This document shows, piece after piece, positions 24,351-38,154 of a stretch of 64,000 nucleotides of DNA. Within the stretch, counting starts at the first letter, position 1. Each line of letters begins with the position of its first letter. The stretch spans positions 11,718,001 to 11,782,000 of the forward strand of contig NC_058153.1 of the NCBI RefSeq assembly GCF_011075055.1, in the 5' to 3' direction. Position numbers and translations under genes: made by a program. The stretch is from Mangifera indica (Eukaryota > Streptophyta > Magnoliopsida > Sapindales > Anacardiaceae). A model generated the notes under the pieces. The model saw nothing but the letters and a program-made list of their open reading frames with translations, had not been told where the DNA came from and made no database searches.

Positions 24351-27300
24351 TCATCCTTTCTCCAAAGTTTGTTTCTTTTGTATAAGCTGAGTCCTAAGGC
24401 TGTACTCCTCTAGCTGTTCGACAACAATGGTGAATGCAATCAAAATACAATCTATCGAAGAAGTGTGCATGATGAAGAAGAAGAAGAAGAAAAATATTGA
24501 GCTTGAGAAAACAGGTTTTGGTTTAATTTGCCGAAAGATTAAGAAACAGAAAGAAACAAAAAAAGAATTTGATGTGGATTTTGCTTAAATGCCATGTGAG
24601 AAGAATTGAATTGCTACATTACAAAGGACTGATGGGCACATGAGCAGGGAATAAAGAAGCAGTTGACAGCCTGCATTGATTGAACCCACCCAACCATTTG
24701 AATATCAACCAGTTGATGTGGGTAAAGTTTCAGCCGTGTAACTATATGCAGTTATGAGTAGCCCCACGAGGTTGTTACAGAAACAGACAGACCTGACCAC
24801 CAGGCTGAGTATTGCTCGAAATAATTGAAAAACTGATTGGGGCTTGGGTGTTTGCACTTAAAAGGGTCTTTTGGAATAATCTCAGCCTGGACAGACCTGA
24901 CCAGCTAGCTGACAATGGGCGATGAACATGATCAAGCATGTCAAGTTGTCACATTACTAAATGTGAAACAACCATTCAAGCCCATATGAAATAAAGTTTT
25001 TTCATATGTGGAAAGAAAAGTATAGAGTGTCATGCAACCAAAAAAACATTCAACCGGTTGGTTAAAGTGGGAATTCAATCCATCTATAAACTTTTTATGT
25101 TGTCAAATTGATGGGCACAGGTGATAAAGAGCAATAAAGTATCTTGTTGCCATTCTAAGATTTCTTGCAAACTCCGACGGCAACAACATTTTTTATTTCT
25201 ATTTATATTACCTCGTTGAAAGGGACATGGTAGCACACTCATGCAACTTTAAAAAATCAACTCAAGATAGCATGACTTTAATTGTGACTTTAATAATTTT
25301 GGTAGGCATTAATTAGCTTGAGTGCATGGCTTCCTACTTATGTCCGCTCATCAATTAAAGATGTTTATGGCATTAAATTATACTAAAATATTTACATGCA
25401 GACATAAACTTTTTGCTATCTTGTAGCATTAATCTCACCTGCATAGCTGCTGTTGAAGCTAAGAGAGCTTCACACTCATCTAGCATTGCTTTTCCTTGTG
25501 CTGTTACAACAGCAAGTTCAGAAACCAAACTGCTCATCCTCTCCAACTGCAAATGCATAAGTACAAGAAAAAAAATTAAGAATTAATCATTATATTCTAG
25601 AACCACACAATGGTATCGGTACAACAAACCAATGCTACTATCAGGAGTTTTAGGCCCCATAAGGGATCAAACACAAATGTGAATTTTCTGATGGAAATAT
25701 TGAGCCATAGAAAGACAGGTGCTCTCGTCAAGGTAGAAAGACAAAGAAAAGAAAAACTGAAAATCATTCTTTTAGCAGGAAAATGTGGTGTAATTATCAC
25801 TTAAACAATTGCCTCAAACAAAATGTAAGGACATCACAATATGCACTACAGCATCCTCACAATATGATTGAATAAAATTAATAATATCTCACCCTGGATA
25901 GTAGAGAACATATGGAGGATCCCATTGACTCCATCACATCAACAGCTGACCAAACAGCACCCTTTAAAGATTCAACGTCGGCCTGTAAAAGAACAAATCT
26001 GTTAATGATGCTAGGATTTCTCTTTTTGGATATTAGTTCAACGACTTATAGAAACCAGAAATACCCTTGCCCCTCCAGTTATTGGAACTCGGCAAGTGCT
26101 CGCCTCCAAATCTTCTACAACACCAGATAAAGAACTAATATGATCCCTTTCAATTGAAGCCCACTCATCAAGGTATGCCATCTGAATCATCATTGTAAAT
26201 GCAAACACTTAGAAAGTATCATCGGTTGAGAACGGACACAGTGACAATACTCATTATTTCCAAATCTATGCAAGCCTGTTATTACTCAAAAGTTGTGTAA
26301 TCCAAGAAAGCATATCACTGTAACTATTATGAAGAGAATTCAAAACATAATTGTTTTTCAGATCAAAGCAAAAAAAATAGATCAATGAAAATTTTAGGTG
26401 TGACTGATAAAAAAAATCAAATCAAAATCAGGGAGAACACTCACTTGATTGTTCAAAACTGCATTTAACTTTAGTTCCAGATTCTGCTGCTGGAGATTAA
26501 TTCTTTTAGTCATTACTGAATTCAACAGATTTAAAGTAGTGTCCCAAACGTTGTACAAAGTTTCCTGCACCATCAAATCAGTTTGCATGGTAAAAATTTT
26601 GGTGCTAATTAAGGAATACTATTTAAGAATCAATGCTAAGCACTGATCAGATATAAAACTGATGATTATCACAACTTTTGGTTACCCAAGGTTATCTTCA
26701 GCATGCAGACAGCAACCCATAAATGGCAAAACCAACACAGAAGTAAATCAATTACATATAGCAAAAGTTAACACCAAACAAATCTCTCCATCGAGAATTC
26801 CCTTTTATAGCATTAGATACTTAAATAATGTAGTTAAAGGAACAAATATCTGAGGCAGAATAGTTTCACAGAATTAAGAATTGTACCTCTGCCATTATTT
26901 TTTGATTATAAAGCACAGCCTCTCCTTGAGCATTTGCAAATCGCCACTGCAGATATCTATTGTAAAGCAGCCGCAGATAATGAGCATCATCTATGCTCTT
27001 TTTCCCTTTTTTAACATCAGCAATAAAACTGAGCACAGAAGTTGAACTGCTGGATTGACTAGCAGTAGTGGATGACCGTATCCGAGATGGACTGATACCT
27101 CTTGAAGGAGGAGTTGATGGTCTTGCCGGAGATGGACTAATACCTCTTGGAGGAGGAGTTGATGGTCTTACCCGAGATGGACTGACGCCTCTAGAGGATT
27201 GTAACACTGAGGTCCTACTTGGTGAGGCAGGCCGTGATCCGGACAAAGGTAATGTATGGGATCTCACTGCAGCAGCTGCTGAAGTTGATATCTCAGATAA

Positions 27301-28248
27301 ACCTATAGAAGTAAGCTTGTAAGATCCAGATACTTGCAGTGAACTGTCATCGACTGACTTTGCCACAGAACCTACTTTACTAAGTTCAACAAATGGCAAC
27401 AATCTAGACGCAGCATCACTGGAAGACTTTTGTAAAGGTTTAGTCAAACCATCCAGAGATCGTCTCCTCATCGAAGCTACCCCAATTCCTTGACCTGATG
27501 TACCTGGGTTTCTAACGATCTTATCCAGAAGATCCACACTTTTAGCCGATGGATTGGTAGCTACCTTCCCACCAATTCTACTAGGCCACCGATGTTGATC
27601 TATCAATCTAGTTTGTAAACCATCAACTGGTTTAGAATTCTCAGATTGATCAGGCGCATTTTTCCCTTTAAGAGGACTCCTCTTTCTCTCGGGCGTGGGC
27701 TTCCTGGACAGAGGACCGTGCATTTCACCCTGCTTATGAGCCACATTTGAAGATGGTTTCAAAGTACGATCCAAGGCTACATTTGTAACTGGTTTTTCCT
27801 TCTTACTTACGGGAATAGAAATCGCATCTGACTGGAATGATACACTAAGACTCCTCATTGTAGAGGGCCATAAACTTTCAGGCAATCTACCACCACCACT
27901 TAACTTTCTAGATGACAATTGTGTACCATCTACAGATGACTCCTTAACAGGTGTTGTAGGGCTAGGCGGTGAGGGCGGTGTTGAGGGGCGTTTTCGCTCA
28001 GCCGATAAAGCTCTCTTTGAGCCCAACTGAGTACGTAAAGGTAAAGTTCTTGCAGGACTAGGAGACGGGCAACGCCTAGTACTAGAAGCCATTGATTGAG
28101 AAGGCGATTTATACCTTGAATCAACCTCTCGAATTCTGGGCCGGCGAGTCGACACTGTATTGAGAGCATTGTTCTTCTCAGCCGAAACCAACGGCGGTCT
28201 TGGCTTCTCAGTTGGTGACTGTTTGTGCAACGATCCACAAACATCCAT
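24351..28248 (-). CDS. AUG8: Augmin complex subunit 8 (QWRF-motif microtubule-associated protein)
   Basis: Six exons on the minus strand: 28248-26887, 26564-26445, 26181-26065, 25982-25893, 25546-25439 and 24413-24351 (TGA), giving 619 residues, all junctions in phase 0. The N-terminal two thirds are basic, Ser/Pro-rich and disordered, with repeated SPSR.RPSTPP-like segments (about residues 345-390), as expected for microtubule binding. The signature NRYLQWRF lies at about residues 430-437. Exons 2-6 form the conserved helical region ([61 protein letters not shown]). The family is QWRF/DUF566; the early motifs ([42 protein letters not shown]) point to AUG8, the augmin subunit that targets gamma-tubulin for branched nucleation, rather than EDE1 or SCO3. 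The start is the first ATG (MDVCGS). The last acceptor (24414) is the least certain. Its 5' region is duplicated at 41.6 and 47.7 kb. Confidence 0.88.
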
Positions 28249-28883
28249 CAATCAATCACAGAGCACTCTCCAAACCAAACCACATTGATGAAGAAAACAA
28301 AATCCTTCAACAAAAACCTCCCAGAGATTCGTTTTTGCCAGATAAATCCCCCAAAGAAGATCCTATTCTCTGCTAAGAAATTTATAAAAAAAAAAAAAAA
28401 AAGAAGATTCAGAAGGGCATCAGTAAAAGCAAAGAATAATAAACAGCCCCAAAACAAAACCCCATAAAGCAAAAAAGAAAAAAGATTACATCTTTGCAAG
28501 AAGCCAGATCTGAAAGAAGTTGAATTTCAGAAGGGTATCGTTTAACTTCACATAAAACGCTTAAATCATGAAACTGGAGTTGAAAAAAGACACAGTTTTT
28601 CAGAGAACGGAGATAAAACATGAACAAAAGCAACCACATTTGGGGCAAACAATGGGATCACAGAAATTTGCGGAACATGCATTAACGGTTGAGTTTTGGT
28701 TATGGATTTCGGATTAAAACTTCACAGCCCCACAACAACCAGAAATGCGGTAGGGGGTCCCCTAGGAAAAAGGGGAGACTAGAAAATAAAAATTCAACAA
28801 CTGCTCTTGATAATGGGAAGGTTGAAGGTTGTAGTGTTGGATAAGACATCAGTTGTATTCGTAGGATGGTAAAATTAAGACTT

Positions 28884-28886
<3 letters not shown>
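28249..28886 (-). promoter_or_regulatory. AUG8 5'UTR, leader intron and proximal upstream region
   Basis: On the minus strand a canonical acceptor (poly-T then 'cttagcag', about 28370) lies 120 bp downstream of a 'gtaatc' donor (about 28489). This suggests a 5'UTR intron at 28370-28489. Further upstream, to the CT tract, is the presumed promoter. The whole interval is present again at 41560-42228 and in part at 47681-48220. The transcription start site is not determined. Confidence 0.5.

Positions 28887-28926
<40 letters not shown>
28887..28926. repeat. (CT)n microsatellite upstream of AUG8
   Basis: About 40 bp of CT on the plus strand (GA on the gene strand), roughly 640 bp upstream of the AUG8 ATG. 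The homology with the captured copies stops at its edge. Confidence 0.95.
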
Positions 28927-28929
<3 letters not shown>

Positions 28930-28930
<1 letters not shown>

Positions 28931-31900
28931 TTATATATGTAGCTCTTCTGTCCCTGTCACGAGAGTGTTGCGGTCGTCCTTGCTGTCAACAATAAGGGTG
29001 GATCATAGCGGAATTGAGCTACAGCCTGAGCTCATGCTCGGAGGAGTTTTGAAGGATATACGGATTTAAGCTGGAGCTTAATATAATGGGAGTGATGCTT
29101 GAGTTGGGCATGTATGGGTTCAAACTGATGTGAATTCAAGTTCACACAAGTTCGTACAATCGAATCTGCAAAACTATATATATATAGTTTTATAAACATA
29201 CGTATTTATATTGAAACGAAACAAAAAACAAAACCTGATTTGGATTAATAATAAGAAAATGACCTAATCCATAATGGGAAATATTTTCAACATAATAAGA
29301 CTTGAAACAATTTACCTCAAACATCAATCATGCCTTATTCTATTGCTCATTAAATCTCATTAATATGAGTTTTAATGAGATTAATGATTGTGATTAGTAT
29401 AATCAAAAGCAATGAGAAATCCCAACTAATGCAACTTTTTTTTTATTTGCAAATTATTTATTTAATCATTTAAAATTCATTATTAGAAGACTGAAATTGC
29501 AGGTGCTGATGTTCTTGGGGATATGGGAAGAGGCATGGAGGGCCACATGTAATGTAAGAAGATCATTGTCCATCCCCATAAAAAATAATTAGGTTATAAA
29601 ATTATTATAAAAAAAAAAAAAACACGTTCAGGGGTTTACCTAGTAATTTGTACGTCCAAAAAATAATTATTTTCCTGTAATATTAATGGATGGATCCTAA
29701 GCTCTGGGTGTAATTCTAATAAAAAAAATGATGTTATTTGATTCTGATTTAAATAAAAATTAATTTAGTTTAAGTTTGATTTAATTTTATTGAACTAAAA
29801 TTAAATAATTTTAGTTTCGATTCAAACTTCAAATTCAAAACTAGCGATAAATAGTATTAAACCATGATTTAATCATCAAATCACAAAAGTCTTAACATTC
29901 ATACTAATATTATGTGACACAATGTGACAAATTATCATTTTGATGTCACTAATCTAATCGATCTATAGATCAACCCTTTAATTTGATCAACACCCTGTTT
30001 GAATATAAAAACAATGCTAATTACAGAACTTATTTTAATTATATTTTATGTTAAAATAAAAATAAAATAAATGGGAGAGTAGAAACTAAAAAGTACCAAG
30101 ATGAAGAATAATTGAGCGTCTCTTAAACAATGTTTTAGATTTCTTTTAAATTTCTTTAAATTTTTACATGTTTAAATTTGAAATTAAAGAAATAAAAAAG
30201 TGAAATACATAGAATTAGACAAAAATTTTGGGTGTATTTGTTACTATCTGAAATACTTGGGTGTATTTGATTTATCTCAAACATGAAGAAGGAAATTGTC
30301 ATAAACTTAAATAAATAAACTGAAAAAAATTACATTATTATAAGTGAAAAAGCACACAAAAATAATTAAAAATTATTGAATTTTTTATTTTTTATGTTTT
30401 GACGGTCTGCGATTTTTTTTCCTCTTCTTTCTAGTATACAAACATGAGATTATGATCTAAATAAGGACTTAAACGGAGATTAAACGGGTTTAATTTATAA
30501 TTAATTATAAAAACAAATAGAATTATTCATGTTTTCTGCAGGTTTTGTCTCTGAGGTTGAAGACACCTCCTGAAAATCTCTGTCAGAAATTGCCCAGAAA
30601 ATTCATTGAATCTGATTCTTCGTTTTCCTATTTTTTATCACATTAGATGCCGAAAATAGCAAAAACATATATTTTTTAAATTTTATTTCGTATTTTCGAA
30701 GTTATTTATTTTTTCAAAAGAACAAAAAAAAAATCTTGAAATTGAAGATTCTTTTCACGAAAATTTTTCAAGGACTAGAATTTATTTTGGGAATTAAAAT
30801 TTTATTTTTGAAGTTGAAAATTCTGACCTTGATTCGGTTGAGAGGTGGCGGAACTTCGAACAGAGTGAGCAAAGACAGCAGGAATTCCGGACGATGGCGA
30901 ACGGAGAGATCGGCAGAAGTTATCGGAGAAGGTGGTCCCGGCGGGAGAGCGAATCTAGTTGGAATCGTTGGATTTGATCTGATGTAATTTGAGAGGTGAT
31001 TGATCGGAACTTTAAGAAACGGTTATTCAGCTAGGAGAGAGTCAAAGAAAGCCGTTGCTTCGCGCCACCAACTTTTAATAAGGCTGCGTCTGTCTGTTTT
31101 CTTTAGGAAAAAGTGATTTCTTCTTTAATGGCAACTGCTCTATTATTATTATTATTAAAAAATGATTATTATTGTTTTTGAAAAATGGTTTTTAAAGTAA
31201 TAACAAATATCATATAGAGTTATACATAGGGCAGGAGGTACAAAAGGTTGTTTGGATTTGGATTAAATGATTCGAGTTTAAGTGAGGTTAACCCCATCTT
31301 GAGATAAATTTGAGCTATTTCGATTTGATCGAGTAGTTGGAAAGTCTTTTGTTAAATCTTTTTTTTTTTAACAATTTCTTATCTTCTTTTATAATTTTTT
31401 ATCTTTTTCGATAAAATTTTTTAAGAGTTAGATTCAAATCAAATTGATTCGATCTCAATTTGATGTTTAGCTCAAAACGAATCAAATTCGAGATGGAATA
31501 GCCCTAACTTGAGTTTGAGTATCATCAAAAAGTCATGATATATTCATTTTCTCCAACGATTTTTCTTTTTTTTCTTCAAAGACTCTTCTTTCTCATCATC
31601 TATAATAAATCTTCTTTTTTTCCCCCAACAATTTCTATAAACTTCTTTAGTGATTTTATCGTTAGCTCAAGCTAGATTTTATGGATTCTAATCGAGCTTA
31701 AGTTACCATTGTTCAACTATGTTCGATTCGAATCTACCTATACTATTTATCTTTTTTGGCAATCCATTTTTGATGATACTTCTTCTTCTTAAAGAATGAA
31801 TTTATCACCAATCACGCAAATTAAATTTGATATCAAACTAGTTATTATAAATTTGAATTAAGCTTAAAATTATTCTTATTAAAACTCAATTTGACTCGAA

Positions 31901-34900
31901 TTCACCTTAATATTACATACAAGAATCCTTCAAATCATGGTTGACCTTTATTTCCCGCATTGACATTGCTTATTTTAGTAATTTTTAAAATTTTAATAGT
32001 TATATCAAATTATCAATTAAAAATTAAAAAGATAAAAAGTTAACCTTTAAAAAAATATATTGAAAAACAAAAATGAAAATCAATTTAATTGAGGATCAAA
32101 CTTGTGAATGAATACAAACATCCAAGATTTAGAAGTTTTGGATGTTTTATAGATTAGTGTTGAAGAAGATTCTTTAGATTAATCATTCACATCATTTTTG
32201 CTTAGGATTTAAGTTTTGATCAAATTTCTTAACGGGGTCTTATTTTCTGTTAAAAAAAAATTTAATAAAGTAAATTTGGTTCAACTTGACCTAATTAAGA
32301 AATACCTAATGTACGCGGAAGCTCGCATCAATGAAAAGATTATTCAAGTCATAACATACAAGGGAGCTTCTCAAAACTTTATTTACAAAGTGAAAGCTAA
32401 TTGACTAGACTAAGTAGAGTAGATTCAAACCGATATGACTTGAACTCAAATTTATGTTCAGCTTCAATAAATCAAGTTTGAGGGCTCACCGATGCCGTTG
32501 CAGTTAGACTCGTCTTGTCAACAATTTTTATTCTTTTCGCAACTTTTTTTTTAAAGCAATTCTTATTTCTCTTTTCTGACAACTCATCTTTGTTTTCTGA
32601 CGTTAATATTCACCAATTAATTGACGCAAGCTCAAATTGATCTTTGTTCAAGCTTGGATTTATCCGAACTTGTGTGCTAATATAATTAACAATTTTTTAT
32701 CATCCATAATAACAATTAAAAACTCAATTAAATGCGCCATTGTTTAGATTCCTTTTCAATTAGTATAAATGTTGTCTCCACAAAAATTAAAAACATTAAA
32801 AATCTCCACCAAGAATTTTAAAATAATTCTAATGCCATAAATTAGTTATTAGAAATGGCATTAAAAGTTTCCATCTAAATTATTAAAGCAGGACCACCTT
32901 TAGATCTCCATCCAGCCGCGCTAAAATTTCAACTTTAAATACAAATATAGATCTCTTGAGTAAGGGCGTAAACGACCCAAGTCAAGCCAAGTAATGTTAG
33001 GCTCGAGGTCAAGATAAAAGTAGTTTTTTCAAGCTCGATTAGAAAAATGACATTTTAATCTTTAAATTTTTAAACAGTTGTATTTAAACTCTTATAAGTT
33101 ATATATTTATTAAGTAAATAAGATTTTAAAATTATATATATAATATTTACAGTTTTTAGAAGTTTATTAATAATTTTTTTGATAATTAGGAAATTCTACT
33201 TGACTTTGTTAAATAATTAAATCTTTGAGACATAGTGGTTGGACCACAACAGCTGCAACGGATAATTCAATATAATATTCATAATTTATATATTTTTTAT
33301 CAGGTAAATAATATAGTTTTTTTGATAATTGGGAAATCTCGTCCTACTTCGCTGGAGAAGTAAACTCTGGAGCATAATAGTTAGACTCACAAACATAGCA
33401 CCCGGTAATTCAGGGTTTCGCTTTGTTATAACACTTCATTTTACTATTTGGTTCAAAATTTACTAGTTCAAATTTTTCATATGACAGATCATGTTACTCA
33501 AACTTGACTTTTCACAAGGAAAATTTTTCACTTAACCATTGAAGCTAACCTCTAAGGTCAATTTATTAAAATTTTACTCGAGTTAAATCGTGAACTCATT
33601 GAGCTTACCAACTTTAAGCTCAAACTCGATTCGTTTGCAACTCTACTCTTGAGATTTTAGTAATTAATAAATATTTCAAAAATAACAATATCCCAGTGCA
33701 ATAAGAAAACAATTAAAATTATTTTTTTATATTTTAATGGATAAAGATAAATATAACAATTTATCACTCGATTATTTTATAATACATCAATTTATTTTTA
33801 CCCGTTATTACTCACCGTCTATTGTTTATATAAGTAATATTATTTTATAAAATTTAGTTTTAAAAGCAAGCTTACAAAGCAAGACGAGATTTCTCCAATT
33901 TTAGAAAATGTAAATTCAAGAGATAATATAGAAAAAAGGAAAGGTTTAGAATTGGGTAAATAATATCGTGAAGGAAATTTATTGGTTAAGAAAAATGAAA
34001 TTTTAAGCCATTAGAATCTTCACCCAAAAGAACAACATAAAATATAGCTCAATGATTTGTCCATATCAATAGAAATAAATTCACAGTTCTTTTTTCTTTC
34101 TTTGTATGAAAGCAAATTTTCCTTGCTTGTATCTTCTTGTTGCCAACTTCTTAATTAATCTACAAATTTCGTGGATAAGATACTCACGAAAGAGTGACGA
34201 GAATATTACAAATATTCTCATGTAAAATTTACTACACATATTCAAAGAGACAAAAAGAAGATAGAAAGATAATCGAGTTTTAACGTGATTTAACCGGATA
34301 TAAAAAATCTACATCTATGACAGTGATATAATTTAAGTAATATGTGAAAGAAAGACAATATTATAAGGTTAAACTACACACGGAATACTATAAATGTAAC
34401 ATTTCTACTGTTAAGAAATTACACTAGTATAGGGTAAAGTATGTATAACTAATTTGACAAAGATTAGAGATATGTGACATAATGGGCGCTATTGTGATCA
34501 AATATAATAGGAGAGTAATAGCATTTTAATTGTAATTGTTCAAATTACGGAAAATAGTTCAAAGACCATAAGGAACTTATGGCCAATAATTATCCTTGTT
34601 TCCCTATTTGTTGCTTGTCGATAAGATCTAGTCTTACAAGGGCCAACGTCTTTTCTTGACCTTGTACTAGGGTTGGATTTTGAATCCAGTTCGAGCTCAG
34701 TTCGATCGAGTCTAAAATAAATCGGCCTTAGCAGAGCTCGGTCGTATCTATAAATTTGACTGAGAAGATGACTGTTTAAAAAAATGATAATTTTCTTGAG
34801 AAAAAAAAAATGAAGAATGAGTAAATTAGAAGGAAAAAATCATCAACCCGCTAATCTTGGTGTTGAAATCAAAGGAAAAATACAACGCAAGAAGTCTATC

Positions 34901-35599
34901 TATAAAATTATTATTAAAGTTAAAGGTTGCATCATGTTGATAATATCATATATTTTCTTGTAATACAAGTCAATTTTTGTCTTTAATTTTTTGTCTTTAA
35001 GGAACTTTCAAATAATTAATTGTAATTTTTTTTTTTTTTAGAATTTCATTTTATTTTTCCAACTTCTCCATGTCAATCACTTTCCAATATTCCTAACATT
35101 TGACTTCAATGTAATAATTTTATTATTTCTTTCTTAAATCATCATGTCAATTTATGGTGACCAAAAAAGAAAAAGTCAAAAAATAAAAAATCAATAAAAT
35201 TACAAAAAGTATAATTAAGTTGGTGATATTAAAATATTATTTTAATAATTTATTTTTTATTATTAATATTATTTTATTTAATTTATAAAAAAATAATATA
35301 CTCTGGTAATAAATTATCTATAGTGATGTGATCATTTTAATTATTAAAAATTTACTAATATAATATTAATTTTATTACAATTTTATATTTATTTATTAAT
35401 ATTTTAAGATAAAACATCCATATTTTTAATTAATATAAAAATATTTATAATAATTTAATTCAAAGATATTTAAATAAATTAATATTTTAATAAATAAATT
35501 AATTTTGTTCATAGATGGTAATTATTTATTTTTCTCTTATTTTTAAATTATTTCATATATAGTTTTATCTAAATTTAACAGTTAACTCTTTTATAATAT
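28930..35599. other. Gene-poor intergenic region
   Basis: 6.7 kb without a convincing gene. 30834-31075 is unusually GC-rich and, on the minus strand, has a TATA-like 'tattaaaa' (31073-31080) followed by about 200 bp open in one frame and a GT donor at about 30827. It lacks an ATG, so it may be a non-coding 5' exon or a gene relic. 32965-33650 is a family S repeat. 33178-33282 and 33317-33420 are related sequences ('ttttttgataatt.gga' start) with a third relative at about 37045-37140. 34660-34740 looks like a family H MITE end ('tagggttggattttg'). The rest is AT-rich and unremarkable. Confidence 0.45.
32965..33650. repeat. Family S repeat with an internal insertion
   Basis: The ends 'gtcaagccaag' and 'taaatcgtgaactcattgag' and the 'ttataagttatatattta' interior match the repeat at 18634-19035. 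About 33165-33560 appears to be extra sequence inserted inside it, containing two related 'ttttttgataatt' units. Confidence 0.4.
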
Positions 35600-35767
35600 A
35601 ATAAAACTATGTACATTAAATTTTGAATACTCAATTGAATATTTAGTTAATGTATTATCATATGATTAAATAATTTTAAATTAAAAATAAAATAATATTT
35701 AATTATAAGATGAGATATTACATATTTACACAATTTGATACTCAAAATTAAATATATATAGTATTAC
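35600..35767. mobile_element. Family P MITE at the edge of the tandem array
   Basis: Left 'ataaaactatgtacatt', right 'atatatatagtattac', centre 'tatcatatgattaaataat'. It borders block X0. Confidence 0.6.
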
Positions 35768-35774
35768 AGTTTCT

Positions 35775-36780
35775 AAAATTTAGTGGGGTTGACTAATTTC
35801 TAAAAATGACCTTGGGTCCCCAAAGTGTATCCTAAATTAGAGATGAAATTACCAAACTGTCCTTTGAATAGACATTTTCTTTTACAAATTGATGGCTTTG
35901 AATGTAGGTCTCAGCTTTAGATCTAAAGCTAGCAGGCCCATTTCCAGCTATGGAGCTAACTTTTTGGCCCACAAAAAGTGATTAGAAGCCTTTAAGCCAG
36001 AGATTACAGAGTACTTAAAAGCTAAATCCAATCTAATCTAGGTTAAAACAAAAGCATGTGCTTTGTACTTCAAAAATCTTTAAATGTTACTTTTTGGACC
36101 ACAATTATAATTTTATTTGTATCATGATGAGACAATGTGAAGTTGATTAATCACAAGATATGTCATTAACGATTATATGTGGAATAATTAATCACAAGAT
36201 GTCGTATTAGCATCTTGATAGGCCCAATTAATGAGTAAAACTATTTACATTAATAATAAGTACTAATTTTTATACTGACATCGAATAAAAGTGTAACTGA
36301 GTTCAATTCATTTGAGTAATGTTTAGCTGAAGTTCAATTTGATAATAAAAAACAAAGCTCAAGCTCGAGCTAGAGAGTTTTTAGCTTGAGTTGGAGCTCG
36401 AGACATAAATAATTGAATCGAGCTCAACTTAAAAAAATATATTTAAACACCATAATTTGCAAAAATTGTGTTTAAACCTTATAACTTATATATTTATCAA
36501 TTATTCTATATATTTAAAGTTGGAAGGAAAAAATTTAGGGGTTTAAGTGCAAAATTTAAAACTTTTTGGAGTTTTTTCATATTTAGCGTGAGATATGCTA
36601 TGAGTTTGCAAACCCATGAAGTTGACCAAAAGCAAATTCGTGTTTGAGCTTCGCAATATCGAGTTAAGCCTGAATCATTTTACACTCTTAATGATGATAT
36701 ATTATTATATTATTGAAATATTTTGAAATATAAATTACAAATAACACTTTATTATATTATGACATATCATCATTTTTATA
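35775..36780. repeat. Tandem-array block X0 (first copy)
   Basis: Related to X1 (42651-44320) and X2 (48651-51175). The best landmark is 'gcccatttccagctat' followed by 'tttttggcccacaaaaagtg'. X0 is the most diverged of the three and lacks the roughly 300-bp section found at 43190-43570 in X1. It includes a family S interior. Non-coding. Confidence 0.75.
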
Positions 36781-36884
36781 AAATTAGTATTCATTGTTTG
36801 TATCACAGTTTTATTCAAAATCAATAATTTAGAATAAAAATATTGTAATTTCCTCTATTGGGTGTATGTCTTTGGAAGGAGTGA

Positions 36885-38154
36885 TCAAAGTGTTAAGTTT
36901 TACGAATGAGGGGTGAAAAATTATTTCAGCTCATTCGAGCTTAAGTCGATTCAATTGAAATCCACTTTACTAGGAAATGTTGGCTCAAATAATTTTTCAT
37001 CACAAATTTCATATTCAGTGTTACTAATCTTCATATATATCTTTTTTTCTTCGATAATCAGGGATCTCGCCCATATTTATTAGACGGATAAACCCAGGGT
37101 ACAGTGATTTGACTCACAACCACTACACCAAGTAAGTTAAAGTTTTATAAACGTGACAAAGATTTGAATCTAGATTTTCACTTTAAAAGTTTTAATGTTT
37201 TACTAGTTTTACTAATTTTTAAGATTCTAGTTGAGACATCTCATATAAAACTATATATTTAATCATAAAATAAGATAATCTTTGCCTTTCCCACTTGTGA
37301 TTATTATTCAACCAGAAGACTAAGAACAAAGATCCTATTTGTAAACTGCAAAAGTTCCTGTTAAGTGGACAAAATTGATGCATTAAATTTCATACAAGAT
37401 AATTCCAAATTTTGAGAGGAAGAGTATGGCCTTCTAGAGTTTCCTTTAAATTGTTGCAACATGACAGGATTTTGACATATCATATGTTTTGTAGTTTTCA
37501 CCTTTAACTTTGTGGTGGCCCTATTAGGTTTTAGTTTTTTACATTACTCTAATGGAAATGTTGTCGAAGGGTCGTCAATAAAATAAATAATATAATTAAC
37601 AGTTGAAATAGTATTATCAAACAGGGATTTATACTAAACTAAAGTTGAACTACTAAATTAAAATAGTAATTTGAATTAAACTTAAATTGAGCTATATACC
37701 GATTTGAACTGATATGGATAAGATCCAACCCTAACTAGTTTTGTTAGGAGCAATTGATTGAGAGATTATTCGAAGGACATTACCATGTAGATCTCACTAA
37801 TAGTTGCAATGGTCATGTTCTTGGTTAAAAGTCATTTTTGTTCCAAAAGTGCTTTTTGACTTCATGTCAAATTAGTTTTTTATAAGAAAAAACTCTTAGT
37901 TAAGTCAAATTATCTCTTAATCAGATTTGAATTGACGATATTAAATAAATAAAAATCTCAAGTTTTTATATCTTTATAGAATTTCTAACTTATACCCTTT
38001 TGTTTATTTTTATAATGAGGAATCACATCTGAATTAAACTGTTTTTTTAAAGCTAAACTAATCATATTAAATATGTAAAACCCTAAATTTAATCAACCAA
38101 ATAATTCAAGAGCCTCGTTTTAATTTAACACAATAAGTCTTGATTTCAAACCCT
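36885..38154. repeat. Tandem-array block W0
   Basis: Related to W2 (about 51525-52690): 'atcaaagtgttaagtttta', 'ttcatacaagat' and 'catgacaggatttt' occur in the same order. W is missing from the second unit, where a different repeat (44321-44695) takes its place. Also holds an unrelated repeat at about 37045-37140. Non-coding. Confidence 0.65.

Noticed and set aside
27068..27322. Plus-strand open frame rich in Asp-Gly-Leu
   Set aside because: It is the antisense of the Ser/Pro repeat region of AUG8 exon 1.
30736..30987. Plus-strand 83-residue frame through the GC-rich island
   Set aside because: Its first half is AT-rich low complexity, with no splice or family support. The island reads better as a minus-strand non-coding exon.
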